The position numbers and the translations under genes were made by a program. From assembly GCF_014836335.1 (NCBI RefSeq), contig NZ_JACSRA010000005.1, positions 17,631-81,630 of the forward strand: 64,000 bases of DNA. Direction: 5' to 3'. Source of the stretch: Clostridium cibarium. Its GTDB lineage: Bacteria; Bacillota; Clostridia; Clostridiales; Clostridiaceae. This document shows, piece by piece, positions 7,810 to 19,026 of the stretch. A model generated the notes under the pieces. That model was not told where the DNA came from. It made no database searches and saw nothing but the letters and a program-made list of their open reading frames with translations. How positions within the stretch are numbered: the first letter of the stretch is position 1; each line of letters opens with the position of its first letter.

Positions 7810-9387
7810 ATGTTAAAATCTAAAATTACAAAAACAATTATTAAATTTATAATACCAATTTTTATTTTATCGTCCATGTCAACATTTAAAGTTCATGCTG
7901 AAGAAACAAAAACAGCTGAAACAAAGTTTTTAGGAAACATTTTTGATAACACTGCTCCTTCAGACTTTGCTAACTACTGGAATCAAGTCACTCCAGAAAA
8001 TGGAACAAAGTGGGGTTCTGTAGAACAAACTCAAGATAATATGAGTTGGAATTGGGCTGATAAAGATTATAACTATGCAAAGACTAACAACTTCCCATTT
8101 AAATTCCATACCTTAGTATGGGGAAGTCAACAACCAAAGTGGATAGATTCACTTTCAGCTACCGATCAAAAGGGAGAAGTTGAAGAATGGATTCAAGCTG
8201 CTGGAGAAAGATACCCTAATTCCGATTTTGTAGATGTTGTAAATGAACCATTACATGCAAAACCATCATATAAAGATGCAATAGGCGGTGATGGTTCTAC
8301 AGGATGGGACTGGATAATTTGGTCATTTGAACAAGCAAAAAAAGCCTTTCCAAATTCAAAATTATTAATTAATGAATATGGAATTATAGGTGATCCAGCT
8401 GCAGCAAAACAATATGTTCAAATTATAAATATACTAAAAGAAAAAGGTCTAATCGATGGAATAGGAATACAATGCCATCAATTCAATGTAGACACTGTTT
8501 CTGTAAAAACAATGAATGATGTTCTAGGAATATTAGATACAACAGGTTTACCAATATACGTATCAGAACTTGATATAACTGGTGATGATGCTACTCAATT
8601 AGCAAGATATAAAGAAAAATTTCCTGTTCTTTGGGAACATAAATCTGTTAAAGGTATAACATTATGGGGTTATATCCAAGGTAAAACATGGAAAGATAAT
8701 ACTCATTTAGTTACTACTACAGGTGAAGAACGCCCAGCTCTTAAATGGTTAAAATACTATGTAAGTGGAGCTCCAGATACTGAAGCACCAACTGCACCTA
8801 CAGGATTAACAAATACATCAAAGACTTCTAATTCTATTAGTCTTTCTTGGACAGCCTCTAGTGATAATGTTGGAGTAGGAACATATGATATTTATAACGG
8901 TGAAAAGTTAGTTGGATCGACTTCATCAACAAGTTACACAGTAACAGGATTAAGTCCAAGCACTGATTATAGCTTTACTGTAAAGGCTAAAGATATGTCT
9001 GGTAATGAATCTCCAGCAAGTGATGCAATAACTGCAACTACAGCTGATTCTTCTGTGGCACCTTTAAGCGATATTGTTGTAGCATATAATGTTAATAGCT
9101 GGGGCGATGGTGGTACTGTTAATGTAACAATAAAAAATACTGGCAAAACTGATATAAATGGATGGACATTAGATTGGACTCTTCCTGAAAACCAAAGCAT
9201 AGCTAACCTTTGGTGTGGAAGCTACACAACTAGTGGAAACTCAGTATCAGTTAAAGATGCAGGCTGGAATGGACATATTGCTGCCAATGGCGGAACTGCT
9301 ACATTTGGTTTCAATATAAACTTTAACGGCTCTTCTGAAAAGCCTACTGAATTCACTATTAATGGACTAAAATGTCAAGTCCAATAA
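7810..9387 (+). CDS. Secreted GH10 xylanase with FN3 and CBM2 modules
   Basis: A 525-residue modular enzyme. The signal peptide ends near residue 30. The GH10 barrel (about 38-318) has acid/base Glu146 in DVVNEPLH and nucleophile Glu253 in YVSELDIT. A fibronectin type III module (about 325-413) starts after a TEAPTAPTGL linker. A family 2 carbohydrate-binding module (about 418-525) has spaced Trp residues (NSWGDGG, GWTLDW, DAGWNGH). It cleaves xylan while anchored to cellulose or xylan by the CBM. It complements the GH11 enzyme at 2238, which has no binding module. Start follows AAGGAGG. Confidence 0.95.
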   Translation: MLKSKITKTIIKFIIPIFILSSMSTFKVHAEETKTAETKFLGNIFDNTAPSDFANYWNQVTPENGTKWGSVEQTQDNMSWNWADKDYNYAKTNNFPFKFHTLVWGSQQPKWIDSLSATDQKGEVEEWIQAAGERYPNSDFVDVVNEPLHAKPSYKDAIGGDGSTGWDWIIWSFEQAKKAFPNSKLLINEYGIIGDPAAAKQYVQIINILKEKGLIDGIGIQCHQFNVDTVSVKTMNDVLGILDTTGLPIYVSELDITGDDATQLARYKEKFPVLWEHKSVKGITLWGYIQGKTWKDNTHLVTTTGEERPALKWLKYYVSGAPDTEAPTAPTGLTNTSKTSNSISLSWTASSDNVGVGTYDIYNGEKLVGSTSSTSYTVTGLSPSTDYSFTVKAKDMSGNESPASDAITATTADSSVAPLSDIVVAYNVNSWGDGGTVNVTIKNTGKTDINGWTLDWTLPENQSIANLWCGSYTTSGNSVSVKDAGWNGHIAANGGTATFGFNINFNGSSEKPTEFTINGLKCQVQ

Positions 9388-9410
9388 TATATAAATCTTT
9401 TTAAGTATTA

Positions 9411-9453
9411 ATATAAAGCTGATGTTTTTTCACCCTAAAACATCAGCTTTATA
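9411..9453. terminator. Bidirectional terminator
   Basis: About 16-bp arms (ATAAAGCTGATGTTTT and its complement) with an 8-base loop, flanked by T on the right and A on the left, between the converging GH10 and P-loop kinase genes. Confidence 0.88.
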
Positions 9454-9470
9454 TGCTTTTACTTCTTATA

Positions 9471-10004
9471 TTATCTAATTTCCTGCTTAACTTTGAACTT
9501 TTCTTTGCCAAATAACTTTCTTCCTTCACTACGTTTGTGTAATACAATGACATTTTTATCCCTTACACCTTCTAAAATCTCATAATATCTTTTTCTATTA
9601 TTTTTATTAAAATTCCATACCCACTTTAAAAATTCTATATCAAATTTTTCTGGACAACTTTCACCCATATCTGCACGAGTTTTACTATAATTGCTTATTA
9701 CTCTTTTTATAACTCCAAGTAAGCAAGTAATTCGAGAATAATCTAAATAAATAACGGTATTACATCTATTTAATCTTTTGGGAATTGTCCTATTGAAATT
9801 TCCATCAATGATCCAAGAATCTTTAATAAGTTCTTTGTCAAGCAATTGATCAAATTCTTCTTTAGAAACAGATTTCCATCCAGCTCTCCAAAATAATTTA
9901 TCTAAATGTATAACTGGAATATCCATCATTTCTCCAAGATTTCTTGCTAATGTGGATTTTCCACTTCCACCACAGCCAATTATCATTATCCTTTTATTCT
10001 CCAT
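9471..10004 (-). CDS. FlaR-like P-loop NTPase (adenylate kinase-related)
   Basis: A 177-residue protein with Walker A GCGGSGKSTLAR at residues 10-21, then HLDKLFWRAGWK and WIIDGNF, the signature of the group annotated as DNA topology modulation protein FlaR. Related small kinases phosphorylate nucleotides or other small molecules. The FlaR name rests on an old supercoiling phenotype and does not establish function. It is a single gene preceded by a weak spacer and ends at a shared terminator. The substrate is unknown. Confidence 0.75.
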   Translation of the reverse strand: MENKRIMIIGCGGSGKSTLARNLGEMMDIPVIHLDKLFWRAGWKSVSKEEFDQLLDKELIKDSWIIDGNFNRTIPKRLNRCNTVIYLDYSRITCLLGVIKRVISNYSKTRADMGESCPEKFDIEFLKWVWNFNKNNRKRYYEILEGVRDKNVIVLHKRSEGRKLFGKEKFKVKQEIR

Positions 10005-10094
10005 TTTTTTATCTCCTGTCTAGCTTAATTCAAAAACTCATATATCTGTGAAATGAATCACTTACTTTATATGGATATTTTACCATAAGATAAC

Positions 10095-10952
10095 TTATTT
10101 TTCAGATAAGTCTGCTGATGGCCCAAACACTTCATAATTTATGGATGATTTATCAGTCACTATATTAGTTAAACATATATATATATGTTTCATAAAACCT
10201 AATGGTCCACAAAAATAAAATTCGCCATCCTTTGGTAAGCTTTTTTCAATCCACTCATTTGATACAAATCCTAAATGATCATAATCAACTCCAATTTTAT
10301 CTTTATCCAAAGGTTCTGAATAAAATACTTCCGTTTGCACATTATTATTCTCTTTGACTATCTTCTTAATTTCTGACTTAAATGTATGGGCTGAAGAATT
10401 CAAAACTGCTTGAACAAATATTATTTCTCTTCCCGAATTAGATGCTTCATATAGCATTGACATCACTGGAGTAATTCCAATTCCACCACTCATTAAAATT
10501 AACGGTCTATTGCTATCCTTAAGTATGAATTGACCTAGTGGCTCTGATATTTCTAGCACGTCACCTTCAAATACATTATCATGCAAATATCTAGATACTA
10601 ACCCCTTTTCTTCTCTTTTAACGCTTATTCTATAAAAATCTTCACCTGGTTTCATAGACAAACTATATTGTCTAACTTCATCTACACCGTCTATATTTAG
10701 TTTAACAGCAATAAATTGTCCCGCCTTATGCTTTTTTAATTGTACTTTCTCTATAGATTTTAAATAAAAAGATGTTACAACATCATTTTCTTTAACCTTC
10801 TTTTCAACCTTAAATCTTTTATATATACCATCTTCTTTATTTTCAAATACTTCTTCAAACTTATCTGCTCCAGCCTTACAAATTGGACATATCTCTGGAA
10901 CTTCATATCCTTCATAAATATATCCACAAATTAAACATACAAATTTTCTCAT
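10095..10952 (-). CDS. Rubredoxin-like/flavin reductase (FNR-type) fusion
   Basis: A 285-residue fusion. The N-terminal 35 residues form a short rubredoxin-like iron site ([10 protein letters not shown], then [11 protein letters not shown]). Residues from about 45 form a ferredoxin-NADP reductase-type module: FAD motif RQYSLS, a KAGQF strand and NAD(P)-site [14 protein letters not shown], ending YFCGPLGFM. It resembles the reductase half of flavohemoglobin without the globin and has no C-terminal 2Fe-2S plant-type ferredoxin domain. It probably passes NAD(P)H electrons through FAD to the fused Fe(Cys)4 site, as in oxygen or NO detoxification chains; the acceptor is unknown. A good promoter with a 13-bp palindrome lies upstream. 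Confidence 0.88.
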   Translation of the reverse strand: MRKFVCLICGYIYEGYEVPEICPICKAGADKFEEVFENKEDGIYKRFKVEKKVKENDVVTSFYLKSIEKVQLKKHKAGQFIAVKLNIDGVDEVRQYSLSMKPGEDFYRISVKREEKGLVSRYLHDNVFEGDVLEISEPLGQFILKDSNRPLILMSGGIGITPVMSMLYEASNSGREIIFVQAVLNSSAHTFKSEIKKIVKENNNVQTEVFYSEPLDKDKIGVDYDHLGFVSNEWIEKSLPKDGEFYFCGPLGFMKHIYICLTNIVTDKSSINYEVFGPSADLSEK

Positions 10953-11018
10953 AACCTTTCCTCCATAAACTCAAAATTTTTATTAGGATTTTTCACTTAT
11001 TGTGTGTTATATTATAAA

Positions 11019-11048
11019 ATTATACATTTTCCTTCATTGATAATCAAT
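11019..11048 (-). promoter_or_regulatory. Promoter of the rubredoxin-reductase gene with overlapping palindrome
   Basis: On the minus strand: -35 TTGATT (11042-11047), a 17-base spacer and -10 TATAAT (11019-11024). A perfect 6-1-6 palindrome with arms ATTGAT/ATCAAT (11036-11048) covers the -35. AT-rich palindromes of this kind suit Fur/PerR-family repressors, but I cannot assign the protein. Confidence 0.65.
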
Positions 11049-11059
11049 AATTATTATTA

Positions 11060-11312
11060 TAAAATATTAAATTCTCACAACTTTTTATAATCTTCCATTA
11101 CCTCAGCTACTGAGTATAATGCCAAGCGCAATAGTTTAAATTAACCTTTAAAAAGTATTATATCTATATAAATATTCATTTATAAACTTCTGTATTAAAT
11201 AAATGTTGTTATCTTATTATAAAAATATTTTTACGCACTCATTTATATGCAATCTACTTTTATGCTTTTAATTATTACCAACATTTTTTTAATACACATC
11301 ACTAATAAATAG
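11060..11312. other. Intergenic region without a recognised gene
   Basis: AT-rich sequence between the reductase promoter and the deacetylase terminator. No ORF with a ribosome site, no clear repeat and no RNA gene were seen. Confidence 0.6.
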
Positions 11313-11349
11313 AAAAACAGCAATGACAAATTACTATCATTGCTGTTTT
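11313..11349 (-). terminator. Terminator of CE4 deacetylase gene
   Basis: 13-bp arms (AAAACAGCAATGA and its complement) with a 10-base loop and T-run on the minus strand, directly after the deacetylase stop. Confidence 0.88.
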
Positions 11350-11353
11350 CCTA

Positions 11354-12247
11354 TTATTTATTTACATTTGTCCATATTTTATATTCAACATTTGGATTTA
11401 CACCCTTTTGCTTAAATAAATCACTTACAGTTACAAATTTAAATCCTTTGTCTTGTAACCCCTTGATTATCCCATCAAGAGCATCAACTGTTTGTGTATT
11501 TCCATATAAGTCATGAAGAAGTATAATATCCCCATCTTTTGCACTACTTAAAATAGTTTTTTCTCTAGATTGTGCACTAACAGATGAATCCCAATCTGTG
11601 CAGTTTATTCCGCAGATAAATGGCATGTCTATATTTTCATACATTGTATTATTAACTGCTATATATGGTGGTCTGAAAAACTTTGGTCTTACTCCAACCA
11701 TATTAAATATTCTATCACTTGTTTTTTGAATTTCATCTTTTATATTACTACCAGACATCTCATTCATATATGAATGACTCCAAGAATGATTGTTTATTTC
11801 ACACCCTTGCTTTAACTCTCTTTCTAAAATAGACTTTGTTTCATCTGTGATATTTGAACCAATCAAAAAGAAAGAAGCTGGCACATTATGCTTTTGTAGC
11901 TTGTCTAATACTAATGCTGTAACATTACTTGGTCCATCATCAAAAGTTAATGCCACTAGTTTATCACCAGTAGGATTTGTTGTTCCTCCATCATACACTT
12001 TCCATACACCCCATTGTCCTGTAGTTCCTGGAGTCTGACCTAATGTCCACCATTGTGCTATCCAGAGTTTTCCTCCATAGGACACAATGTTTCCAGTGTT
12101 ATAAATTGTGTTTGCATTCCATTCCGAATAACTTTCTGCCGCCATAGCTATTTGTATATTCTTACCTCCTTGAGTAGGTAAATTGAATGGAAGTAAAGTA
12201 GCAAATGTAAATATTAATATCAATAATAAACCTTGAATTTTCTTCAT
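11354..12247 (-). CDS. Secreted polysaccharide deacetylase (CE4) with N-terminal CBM5/12
   Basis: A 297-residue protein with a signal peptide (cleavage near residue 36). A chitin-binding-type CBM5/12 module follows at about 38-85 (YSEWNANTIYNTGNIV, KLWIAQWWTLGQTPG). The NodB/CE4 domain spans about 95-285 and carries all five motifs: TFDDGPS, HSWSH, RPPY, DWDSS and LLHD. The Asp-His-His triad binds a metal. It removes O- or N-acetyl groups from a polysaccharide. The CBM points to chitin-like polymers, while neighbouring xylanases make acetyl-xylan a possible alternative. It lies 97 bases downstream of GH9 on the same strand, so co-transcription is possible. A GGGGGG-type ribosome site precedes the ATG. 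Confidence 0.9.
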   Translation of the reverse strand: MKKIQGLLLILIFTFATLLPFNLPTQGGKNIQIAMAAESYSEWNANTIYNTGNIVSYGGKLWIAQWWTLGQTPGTTGQWGVWKVYDGGTTNPTGDKLVALTFDDGPSNVTALVLDKLQKHNVPASFFLIGSNITDETKSILERELKQGCEINNHSWSHSYMNEMSGSNIKDEIQKTSDRIFNMVGVRPKFFRPPYIAVNNTMYENIDMPFICGINCTDWDSSVSAQSREKTILSSAKDGDIILLHDLYGNTQTVDALDGIIKGLQDKGFKFVTVSDLFKQKGVNPNVEYKIWTNVNK

Positions 12248-12343
12248 TACTCTCCCCCCAATTAATGTAGAAATGAAAATGAAGAATATACATAAAACAT
12301 TTTATATACTATTCTTCATTCTCATAACTTAATTCTCTACTAT

Positions 12344-14539
12344 CTAATCTCTATCAACTTCTGCCATAGCGCAAACAAATGGTGAGTTCCAATAGATGTC
12401 TACTTCATTAGTAGAATAACTCTCTTGATTATCAATATAGCATCTAGCAGGAGCTAGTCCATCTAATTCAGCTACTGCTGTTGGATCTTCTAACCCACTA
12501 TTTGGTCCACCTGCAATCATACCTGGCACTGCCTTTTCTTGTACTATAGATGGTCTATGATGTGGATGTTTCATAGAATCTGTACCATAACCTGAAACAA
12601 AGCATTTACCTAATGAATTTTTACCAAAGCAATAGTTAATATGTTCTTTTGCATATTCTAAATACTCTTCATTAGGAAAAATCTTATAAGCCTTTGCAAG
12701 GAATATAGCATTATTATTTACATTCATATTGCTTCCCCAGTAATAACCTTTTGTTCCACTTGGAATGTTGTATCCATCATTCTTGTCTAAACATACAATA
12801 TGTTGAGCCTCATTTATAATGTAATTTCTAATATTGCCAGCTACATTTTGATCAGCACCTTTAGCTGATATATATGCCAAATTACCGAAGTCTCCAACAC
12901 TTTGCCAACCTAATCCTGAACTAATCTTTTTATTTTCTAATGCTTTAAAGGCATCGTCATATTTACTATCCCCTGTTGCTTTGAAAAGCTGAGCTGCAGC
13001 CCAATATCTTTCATCAGTATCATCATTGTCCTCGTATGCTCCAGTAACAATACCTGTTGGATTTGAAACAGGAGTATTTGGTTTATCTTTTAAGTATGCC
13101 CAAGCTTTTTCTCCTGCTGCTAAACATTTTTCTGCTAAGGATGGGTCTATATCCTTAAAGTTTTCATATCCCATTGCCATAACTGCTGCAAAGTCTCCTG
13201 TTGCAGTTGTTGAGATAGGACATACAATAAGTTCAGCTGTTTCGTCTTGTGGCATTACATGACCTGGGAAACCGGCACATGTTACTTTATGATAAACACC
13301 ACCACTTGTTTGATCCTGCATTTTTAATAACCACTGTAATTGATATTTTATTTCATCTAAAACATCTGGGATGCCATTTCCACTTTCAGGAATATTGAAA
13401 TCATCTCCAAAAGCAGCTTTATTGTCATTGTAAGCTGTCAAAAGGTCTGCTGCTGCTGTTGAAGTAGCAACTACATAACGTCCATAATCACCTGCATCAT
13501 GCCAACCACCAGACACATCTATTTTTTGATCTGTTCCATATATTCTAGCTAAATCTGTGTGACAAGCTGGATGTGCCCATTTACCACCTAAACTTTCTGG
13601 TATCTCTTGTCCACATCTTTGCATATAGAAAAATCTTACTGCATCTTTAAATACATTCTTATAAACATCTTGTCCTATAGTAAACTTATAAGAACTACCT
13701 AGTCCATCAGTCTCAATAGTATAAGTACCTGGTGTTTTTACAGATGAAAAATCACCAAATCTGTCTGTCTCACCTGCTGCCTCATTGTTAATTGACCCAT
13801 TAATATAGCCCTCATAAACTACCTCTTTCGTGCTAGTTGAAACGACTCTAAATTTACGATCTTCACTAGCTGCCCTAAATACAATCTTTTTCTTATCCTC
13901 TGGTTTATATCCTAATTGATTTAAAACAATTTTTTGCTCTACTTTTGGAGCATCATCTTCATCATAAGTTACTCCAGTATCATCAAGAAGAACTAATTTA
14001 ACATTATCAATTTTAATAGAATGTTCTGGAAGATCTCCTCCCCCTACATTTCCAAGATTAAATGCAAGTCTTGGAGCTTTATCATTGTCCTCTGTCATAG
14101 TAAAATCATCTGATACTTTTTGAACTTTGCTAGTTGTATCTATTTTCCCATAAGTATAAGAACGATAATCTCCCTTATTACGCTGAATTGTATATTCTAC
14201 TTTTCTATCAGTTGTTGAACTTATATCAAACTCTAAGTGATATTTCCCATTTTTAAGCATCTTAAAGCCATCATAATAAACTTGCAGACTATATGATACA
14301 TTTCCACAATTATCTACTTCTGCATTAAGAGCACCATCTTGCTGTGATACTTTGCCAACACCGCCATCTGTTGTGTAATTTCCCCATCCCTTTAGATTTG
14401 TATCAAAATTTCCATTCTTAACTAAATTAGTATCAGCCTGAGTGGCCTTTGCAACTGTTTGAAAACTACTATTACCAACAAGCATACTTATGGATAATGC
14501 TATACCTGCTAATAATGAAATTATCTTTTTTGTTTTCAT
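12344..14539 (-). CDS. Secreted GH9 endoglucanase with CBM4 and Ig-like domain
   Basis: A 731-residue cellulase. Order: signal peptide (1 to about 30), a CBM4/9-type module (about 38-187), the CelD N-terminal Ig-like domain (about 202-290, starting KIVLNQLGY) and a GH9 catalytic domain to the end. Catalytic features are Asp348 and Asp351 in GGWHDAGDYG and the proton donor Glu712 in STNEVDIYWNSPF; HPHHRPS is also present. The CBM4-Ig-GH9 layout is that of CbhA/CelK-type enzymes. There is no dockerin, so it is a free enzyme and not a cellulosome subunit. The start follows GGGGGA. It acts on cellulose outside the cell, together with the xylanases in this window. Confidence 0.95.
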   Translation of the reverse strand: MKTKKIISLLAGIALSISMLVGNSSFQTVAKATQADTNLVKNGNFDTNLKGWGNYTTDGGVGKVSQQDGALNAEVDNCGNVSYSLQVYYDGFKMLKNGKYHLEFDISSTTDRKVEYTIQRNKGDYRSYTYGKIDTTSKVQKVSDDFTMTEDNDKAPRLAFNLGNVGGGDLPEHSIKIDNVKLVLLDDTGVTYDEDDAPKVEQKIVLNQLGYKPEDKKKIVFRAASEDRKFRVVSTSTKEVVYEGYINGSINNEAAGETDRFGDFSSVKTPGTYTIETDGLGSSYKFTIGQDVYKNVFKDAVRFFYMQRCGQEIPESLGGKWAHPACHTDLARIYGTDQKIDVSGGWHDAGDYGRYVVATSTAAADLLTAYNDNKAAFGDDFNIPESGNGIPDVLDEIKYQLQWLLKMQDQTSGGVYHKVTCAGFPGHVMPQDETAELIVCPISTTATGDFAAVMAMGYENFKDIDPSLAEKCLAAGEKAWAYLKDKPNTPVSNPTGIVTGAYEDNDDTDERYWAAAQLFKATGDSKYDDAFKALENKKISSGLGWQSVGDFGNLAYISAKGADQNVAGNIRNYIINEAQHIVCLDKNDGYNIPSGTKGYYWGSNMNVNNNAIFLAKAYKIFPNEEYLEYAKEHINYCFGKNSLGKCFVSGYGTDSMKHPHHRPSIVQEKAVPGMIAGGPNSGLEDPTAVAELDGLAPARCYIDNQESYSTNEVDIYWNSPFVCAMAEVDRD

Positions 14540-14727
14540 GATTTATTCCCCCTAATTTTTATATATTTACAATTTCATGTTCTCACAAGATGAAAATTAA
14601 ATAAATACTAATTTCACAAAACATACAATTTTACTCATCAATTACAAACATAGCAATTATTCCAGTTTACGACAAAAAAACATATCTTTCATGAAATTAT
14701 TGTCTTCTTTAATCTAAATAAAAAATA
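14540..14727. other. Upstream region of the GH9 gene
   Basis: AT-rich sequence holding the GH9 promoter region. No ORF or palindrome was recognised. Confidence 0.5.
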
Positions 14728-14770
14728 AACCCAGTAGTTAGCTTAAAATTGCTTTCTACTAAGGTTTATA
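14728..14770 (-). terminator. Terminator after the 117-residue hypothetical gene
   Basis: Minus-strand hairpin AAACCTTAGTAG/CTACTGGGTTT with a mismatch, followed by a T-rich stretch. The CCCAGTAG...CTACTGGG-type arms resemble the terminator at 45740-45780. Confidence 0.6.
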
Positions 14771-14794
14771 AATTTTTCTACTTTTAATATATAA

Positions 14795-15148
14795 CTAATG
14801 TCCTAAAATCAATCTTTGTCTACATTCTGATCTTTGAAATGATGACATTTTAGTTATGTTTTTTTCCATCCATTTTCTTTGTGCATAAGAGAACCTTGTT
14901 CCAAAGAATAACAAAAATTGATTGTTGTAATATTCATTTTCAAGTCCGTATTTCGATTCAGTGAATTTAACATAACCTAAAGCTTCTAATAATGCTGTAT
15001 CATGAAGATAAATCTGTTTTTCTTCATCAAATAGCTTTAAATCTAAGCCTTTTTCTAAATGTGATGCTAAAAGATTATGTTTAGACTCCCCACACCTGTA
15101 AAAATCTCCTTCTCTTGATAACCACCCACATATACCTATCTTCTCCAT
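14795..15148 (-). CDS. Hypothetical protein, 117 residues
   Basis: I do not recognise a family. The protein is soluble, with no signal peptide or membrane segment. It starts MEKIGICGWLSREGDFYRC and ends with a basic, His-terminated tail. Cys and Trp residues near the N-terminus are notable. The only ATG, at 15148, has no ribosome site at normal spacing, while a perfect AGGAGG lies at 15178-15183. That is correctly spaced only for an ATA or ATT codon in the same frame at 15172 or 15175. So either the start is a rare codon, or translation begins at the ATG after a long gap. Its terminator and codon use support a real gene. Confidence 0.6.
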   Translation of the reverse strand: MEKIGICGWLSREGDFYRCGESKHNLLASHLEKGLDLKLFDEEKQIYLHDTALLEALGYVKFTESKYGLENEYYNNQFLLFFGTRFSYAQRKWMEKNITKMSSFQRSECRQRLILGH

Positions 15149-15386
15149 CTTATTAATAGGATAGATACTTATAATATCCTCCTATTTTCCACCTACCTCT
15201 CGTCCATAACTATCTCTAATAAAATATAAAACTTATTAATTAATTATCGTCACATTTCTTCAAAAATTTTAGTTCCATTTTAATTTTTTTTACCATAACT
15301 GTGCTATAAAATCTTCTCTTCATAAATTATCTAAGTATATTTTGATTTTAAAATATAAAACTAATACTGATATGGAGGTGTTAATT

Positions 15387-15599
15387 ATGAGTAGAAGACC
15401 TTTAGTTCCTGGAGCTAAGGAAAAGTTAAATAAGTTAAAAGCAGAATTTGCAAACGAAAATGGTATAAATCTTAATGATGAAAGCTATAAAGGTAATGTT
15501 ACTTCAAGGGATAATGGACATGTCGTTGGAAGTATTGGTGGATTAATGACAAAAAAAATGATAGAAGAATATGAAAAAGGATTGGTTAATAAAAAGTAA
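15387..15599 (+). CDS. Alpha/beta-type small acid-soluble spore protein (SASP)
   Basis: A 70-residue protein beginning MSRRPLVPGAKEKLNKLK. It has the GPR protease site region AEFANENGINL and the conserved C-terminal block VGSIGGLMTKKMIEEYEK. Such proteins coat and protect DNA in the dormant spore and are degraded by GPR during germination. ATG 15387 has GGAGGTG seven bases upstream; the longer frame from 15342 lacks a ribosome site and would add a non-conserved leader. Expression is expected in the forespore (sigma G), but I did not verify a sigma G promoter. It shows that the organism sporulates. Confidence 0.95.
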   Translation: MSRRPLVPGAKEKLNKLKAEFANENGINLNDESYKGNVTSRDNGHVVGSIGGLMTKKMIEEYEKGLVNKK

Positions 15600-15701
15600 T
15601 TTTTTATGCATAGCTTTAATAGCATATTATACAATATCTTTCTACAGCCTATCAAAGCTTATGTACTTATTATTCTAATTTTAAGACTGTTAAGTCTATT
15701 A

Positions 15702-15738
15702 AAAAACTACCTCTATGAAAAATCATAAAGGTAGTTTT
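15702..15738 (-). terminator. Terminator of GH1 gene
   Basis: Imperfect inverted repeat AAAACTACCT...TATGA / TCATA...AGGTAGTTTT ending in a T-run on the minus strand, just after the glucosidase stop. Confidence 0.82.
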
Positions 15739-15743
15739 CTTAC

Positions 15744-17183
<1,440 letters not shown>

Positions 17184-17245
17184 TTATTTGTTTTATATAT
17201 TAATCATAAGAAAATATAACTATGTTTTCAAATATAATAACTTAC

Positions 17246-17263
17246 ATCTGTATAGGTACAGAT
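17246..17263 (-). promoter_or_regulatory. Palindromic operator candidate upstream of GH1
   Basis: Perfect 7-4-7 inverted repeat with arms ATCTGTA and TACAGAT, about 80 bases upstream of the glucosidase start. Similar sites are bound by GntR/TreR-type repressors of beta-glucoside genes. No such regulator is encoded nearby. Confidence 0.5.
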
Positions 17264-17275
17264 TAATAATAACAA

Positions 17276-17308
17276 AAAAATCCTCTAAATAATATTAGAG
17301 GATTTTTT
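17276..17308 (-). terminator. Terminator of first chemoreceptor gene
   Basis: Stem AAAATCCTCTAA/TTAGAGGATTTT with a 6-base loop and T-run, directly downstream of the chemoreceptor stop at 17314. Confidence 0.85.
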
Positions 17309-17313
17309 AGTTC

Positions 17314-19026
17314 CTATATTTTAAACGTAGATACAAGATTATTAAGTTGATCTACACTATCCTTGATAGAAATAGTTAAATCTATTATATCTTTTGTCAT
17401 TTCTACTACGTTAGATGTTTTTTCAGCTATACTTGAAGTACCTTCTGCACCTTCATTTGTTGCTAAGCTTACCCCGCTTAACTCTCTTGTAATATCTTCA
17501 ACAAGTAAGCTTATCTGTTCTGTTGCTTTACTGAAATCAGTTGATAAATTATAAATTCTTTGTGCATCTTCATTATACTTTTCTCCAGTTTCCACCATTG
17601 AATTGTAACCATCTTTTACTTGCTTATCAACAAATTCTAGTATTTCGCTGGAACTTTCAGTAAGGTTTTCCACAGAATTAAGAACAATTTGTGTTATTCT
17701 TTGTATTTCATTAACAGTATTAGTCGAATCCTCTGCAAGCTTTCTTATTTCATCCGCTACCACGGCAAAGCCTTTTCCAGCTTCCCCTGCTCTAGCAGCT
17801 TCTATTGCTGCATTTAAGGCTAGAAGATTTGTTTGTGATGTAATATCTAATATTGCTTCTGATAAAACTTTTATCTGTTCAACAGATTTTGATTGTTCTA
17901 TTGCATCTCTTAAGTTCTTATTAGTTGTTAAATATATTTCACCTGCATTTTTCTGAGATGCTAGTGCATTTGATTTAACTTCATTTGCTCTATTACTTAT
18001 GTCATTTGATGAAATAGCACTTTCTTTTGCCTTGTTTGAGACTTTTTCAATAGCACTTTCTATTTCTGTTGATGTAGCACTCATTTGCTCAGTAGATGCT
18101 GCAGTTTCTTGCATTCCAGCCGACAATTCTTCTGTTGTTGCAGATACATCTTCTATCTTAGAATTTAACTCTGTTATATTATTATCAGCATTTAAAACCA
18201 TACTTTTAATGTTATTTGACTCATCAATAACTGATTTAATAACTCCTCTAATGGATTTTTGCATCTTATCAACAGCTCTTAACATTATTCCAATTTCATC
18301 ATTATTCTTTAATAATTTTGGAGATACATCTTTACTAAAATCTCCTTCTGCCAAAATACCTAAGTGATCTGTTGCCACTTTTAATGAATATGTAATTGGC
18401 TTTACTATAAAAACTGTAAGTACTATTCCAAGAATTATCGCTGCACTTAATACAGATAATAATATAATTACAGATTTTTCATTGTTATCTTTTACCTCAG
18501 CATATGATTGATCTGCTTCTGCAACATGAGCTTTTAATAGGATATTTGCTCCTGAACGAACACTATCTAAAGTATTAGTATATTTATAGTAATAATCATA
18601 TACTTCTTCAATCTTATACTTTCCAGATGTGGACATTTGCTTTATTGTCTCACATATTTTTATGTATTCTGGCATGCTATTTTCAAGTGATATAACTTTT
18701 CCCCTCTGTTCTCCACTTAAATTGAATTCTTTATAATCAGCAATATCATCAGATATACCTTTTAATTTTAAGTCTATTTGATCTAAAAATTCTTTTTGCT
18801 TTTCTTGATCTCCTATATTCAAAATTAAACTTAATAAAACCGTTTGACAAGTTCTTGATTGAATTCGCATATCATCTGCTAAATTTATAGCTTTCATCTC
18901 ATCATTATACATAGTAGATATATTACTTTGTGATATAGTAGTAAAGTGATATCCTGTATACCCAATGGTAGCAGCAAATAATAGCAAAGTTACTGATAGT
19001 AACGTTACCTTGTGTAAAATTTTCAT
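17314..19026 (-). CDS. Methyl-accepting chemotaxis protein with four-helix-bundle sensor
   Basis: A 570-residue chemoreceptor. Membrane segment 1 is at about residues 5-25. An extracytoplasmic helical region of about 150 residues (4HB_MCP type) follows, then membrane segment 2 near 185-205 and a HAMP domain. The long signalling hairpin has its tip at [19 protein letters not shown], the CheA/CheW contact region. ATG 19026 was chosen because AAAGGGGGA lies just upstream; an extension to 19077 lacks one. Ligand unknown. It has its own terminator and no other che gene is in the window. Confidence 0.93.
   Translation of the reverse strand: MKILHKVTLLSVTLLLFAATIGYTGYHFTTISQSNISTMYNDEMKAINLADDMRIQSRTCQTVLLSLILNIGDQEKQKEFLDQIDLKLKGISDDIADYKEFNLSGEQRGKVISLENSMPEYIKICETIKQMSTSGKYKIEEVYDYYYKYTNTLDSVRSGANILLKAHVAEADQSYAEVKDNNEKSVIILLSVLSAAIILGIVLTVFIVKPITYSLKVATDHLGILAEGDFSKDVSPKLLKNNDEIGIMLRAVDKMQKSIRGVIKSVIDESNNIKSMVLNADNNITELNSKIEDVSATTEELSAGMQETAASTEQMSATSTEIESAIEKVSNKAKESAISSNDISNRANEVKSNALASQKNAGEIYLTTNKNLRDAIEQSKSVEQIKVLSEAILDITSQTNLLALNAAIEAARAGEAGKGFAVVADEIRKLAEDSTNTVNEIQRITQIVLNSVENLTESSSEILEFVDKQVKDGYNSMVETGEKYNEDAQRIYNLSTDFSKATEQISLLVEDITRELSGVSLATNEGAEGTSSIAEKTSNVVEMTKDIIDLTISIKDSVDQLNNLVSTFKI

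Noticed and set aside
12344..14539. Cellulosome membership of the GH9, GH10 and GH11 enzymes
   Set aside because: No dockerin or cohesin repeats are present in any of them; they are free enzymes with their own binding modules.
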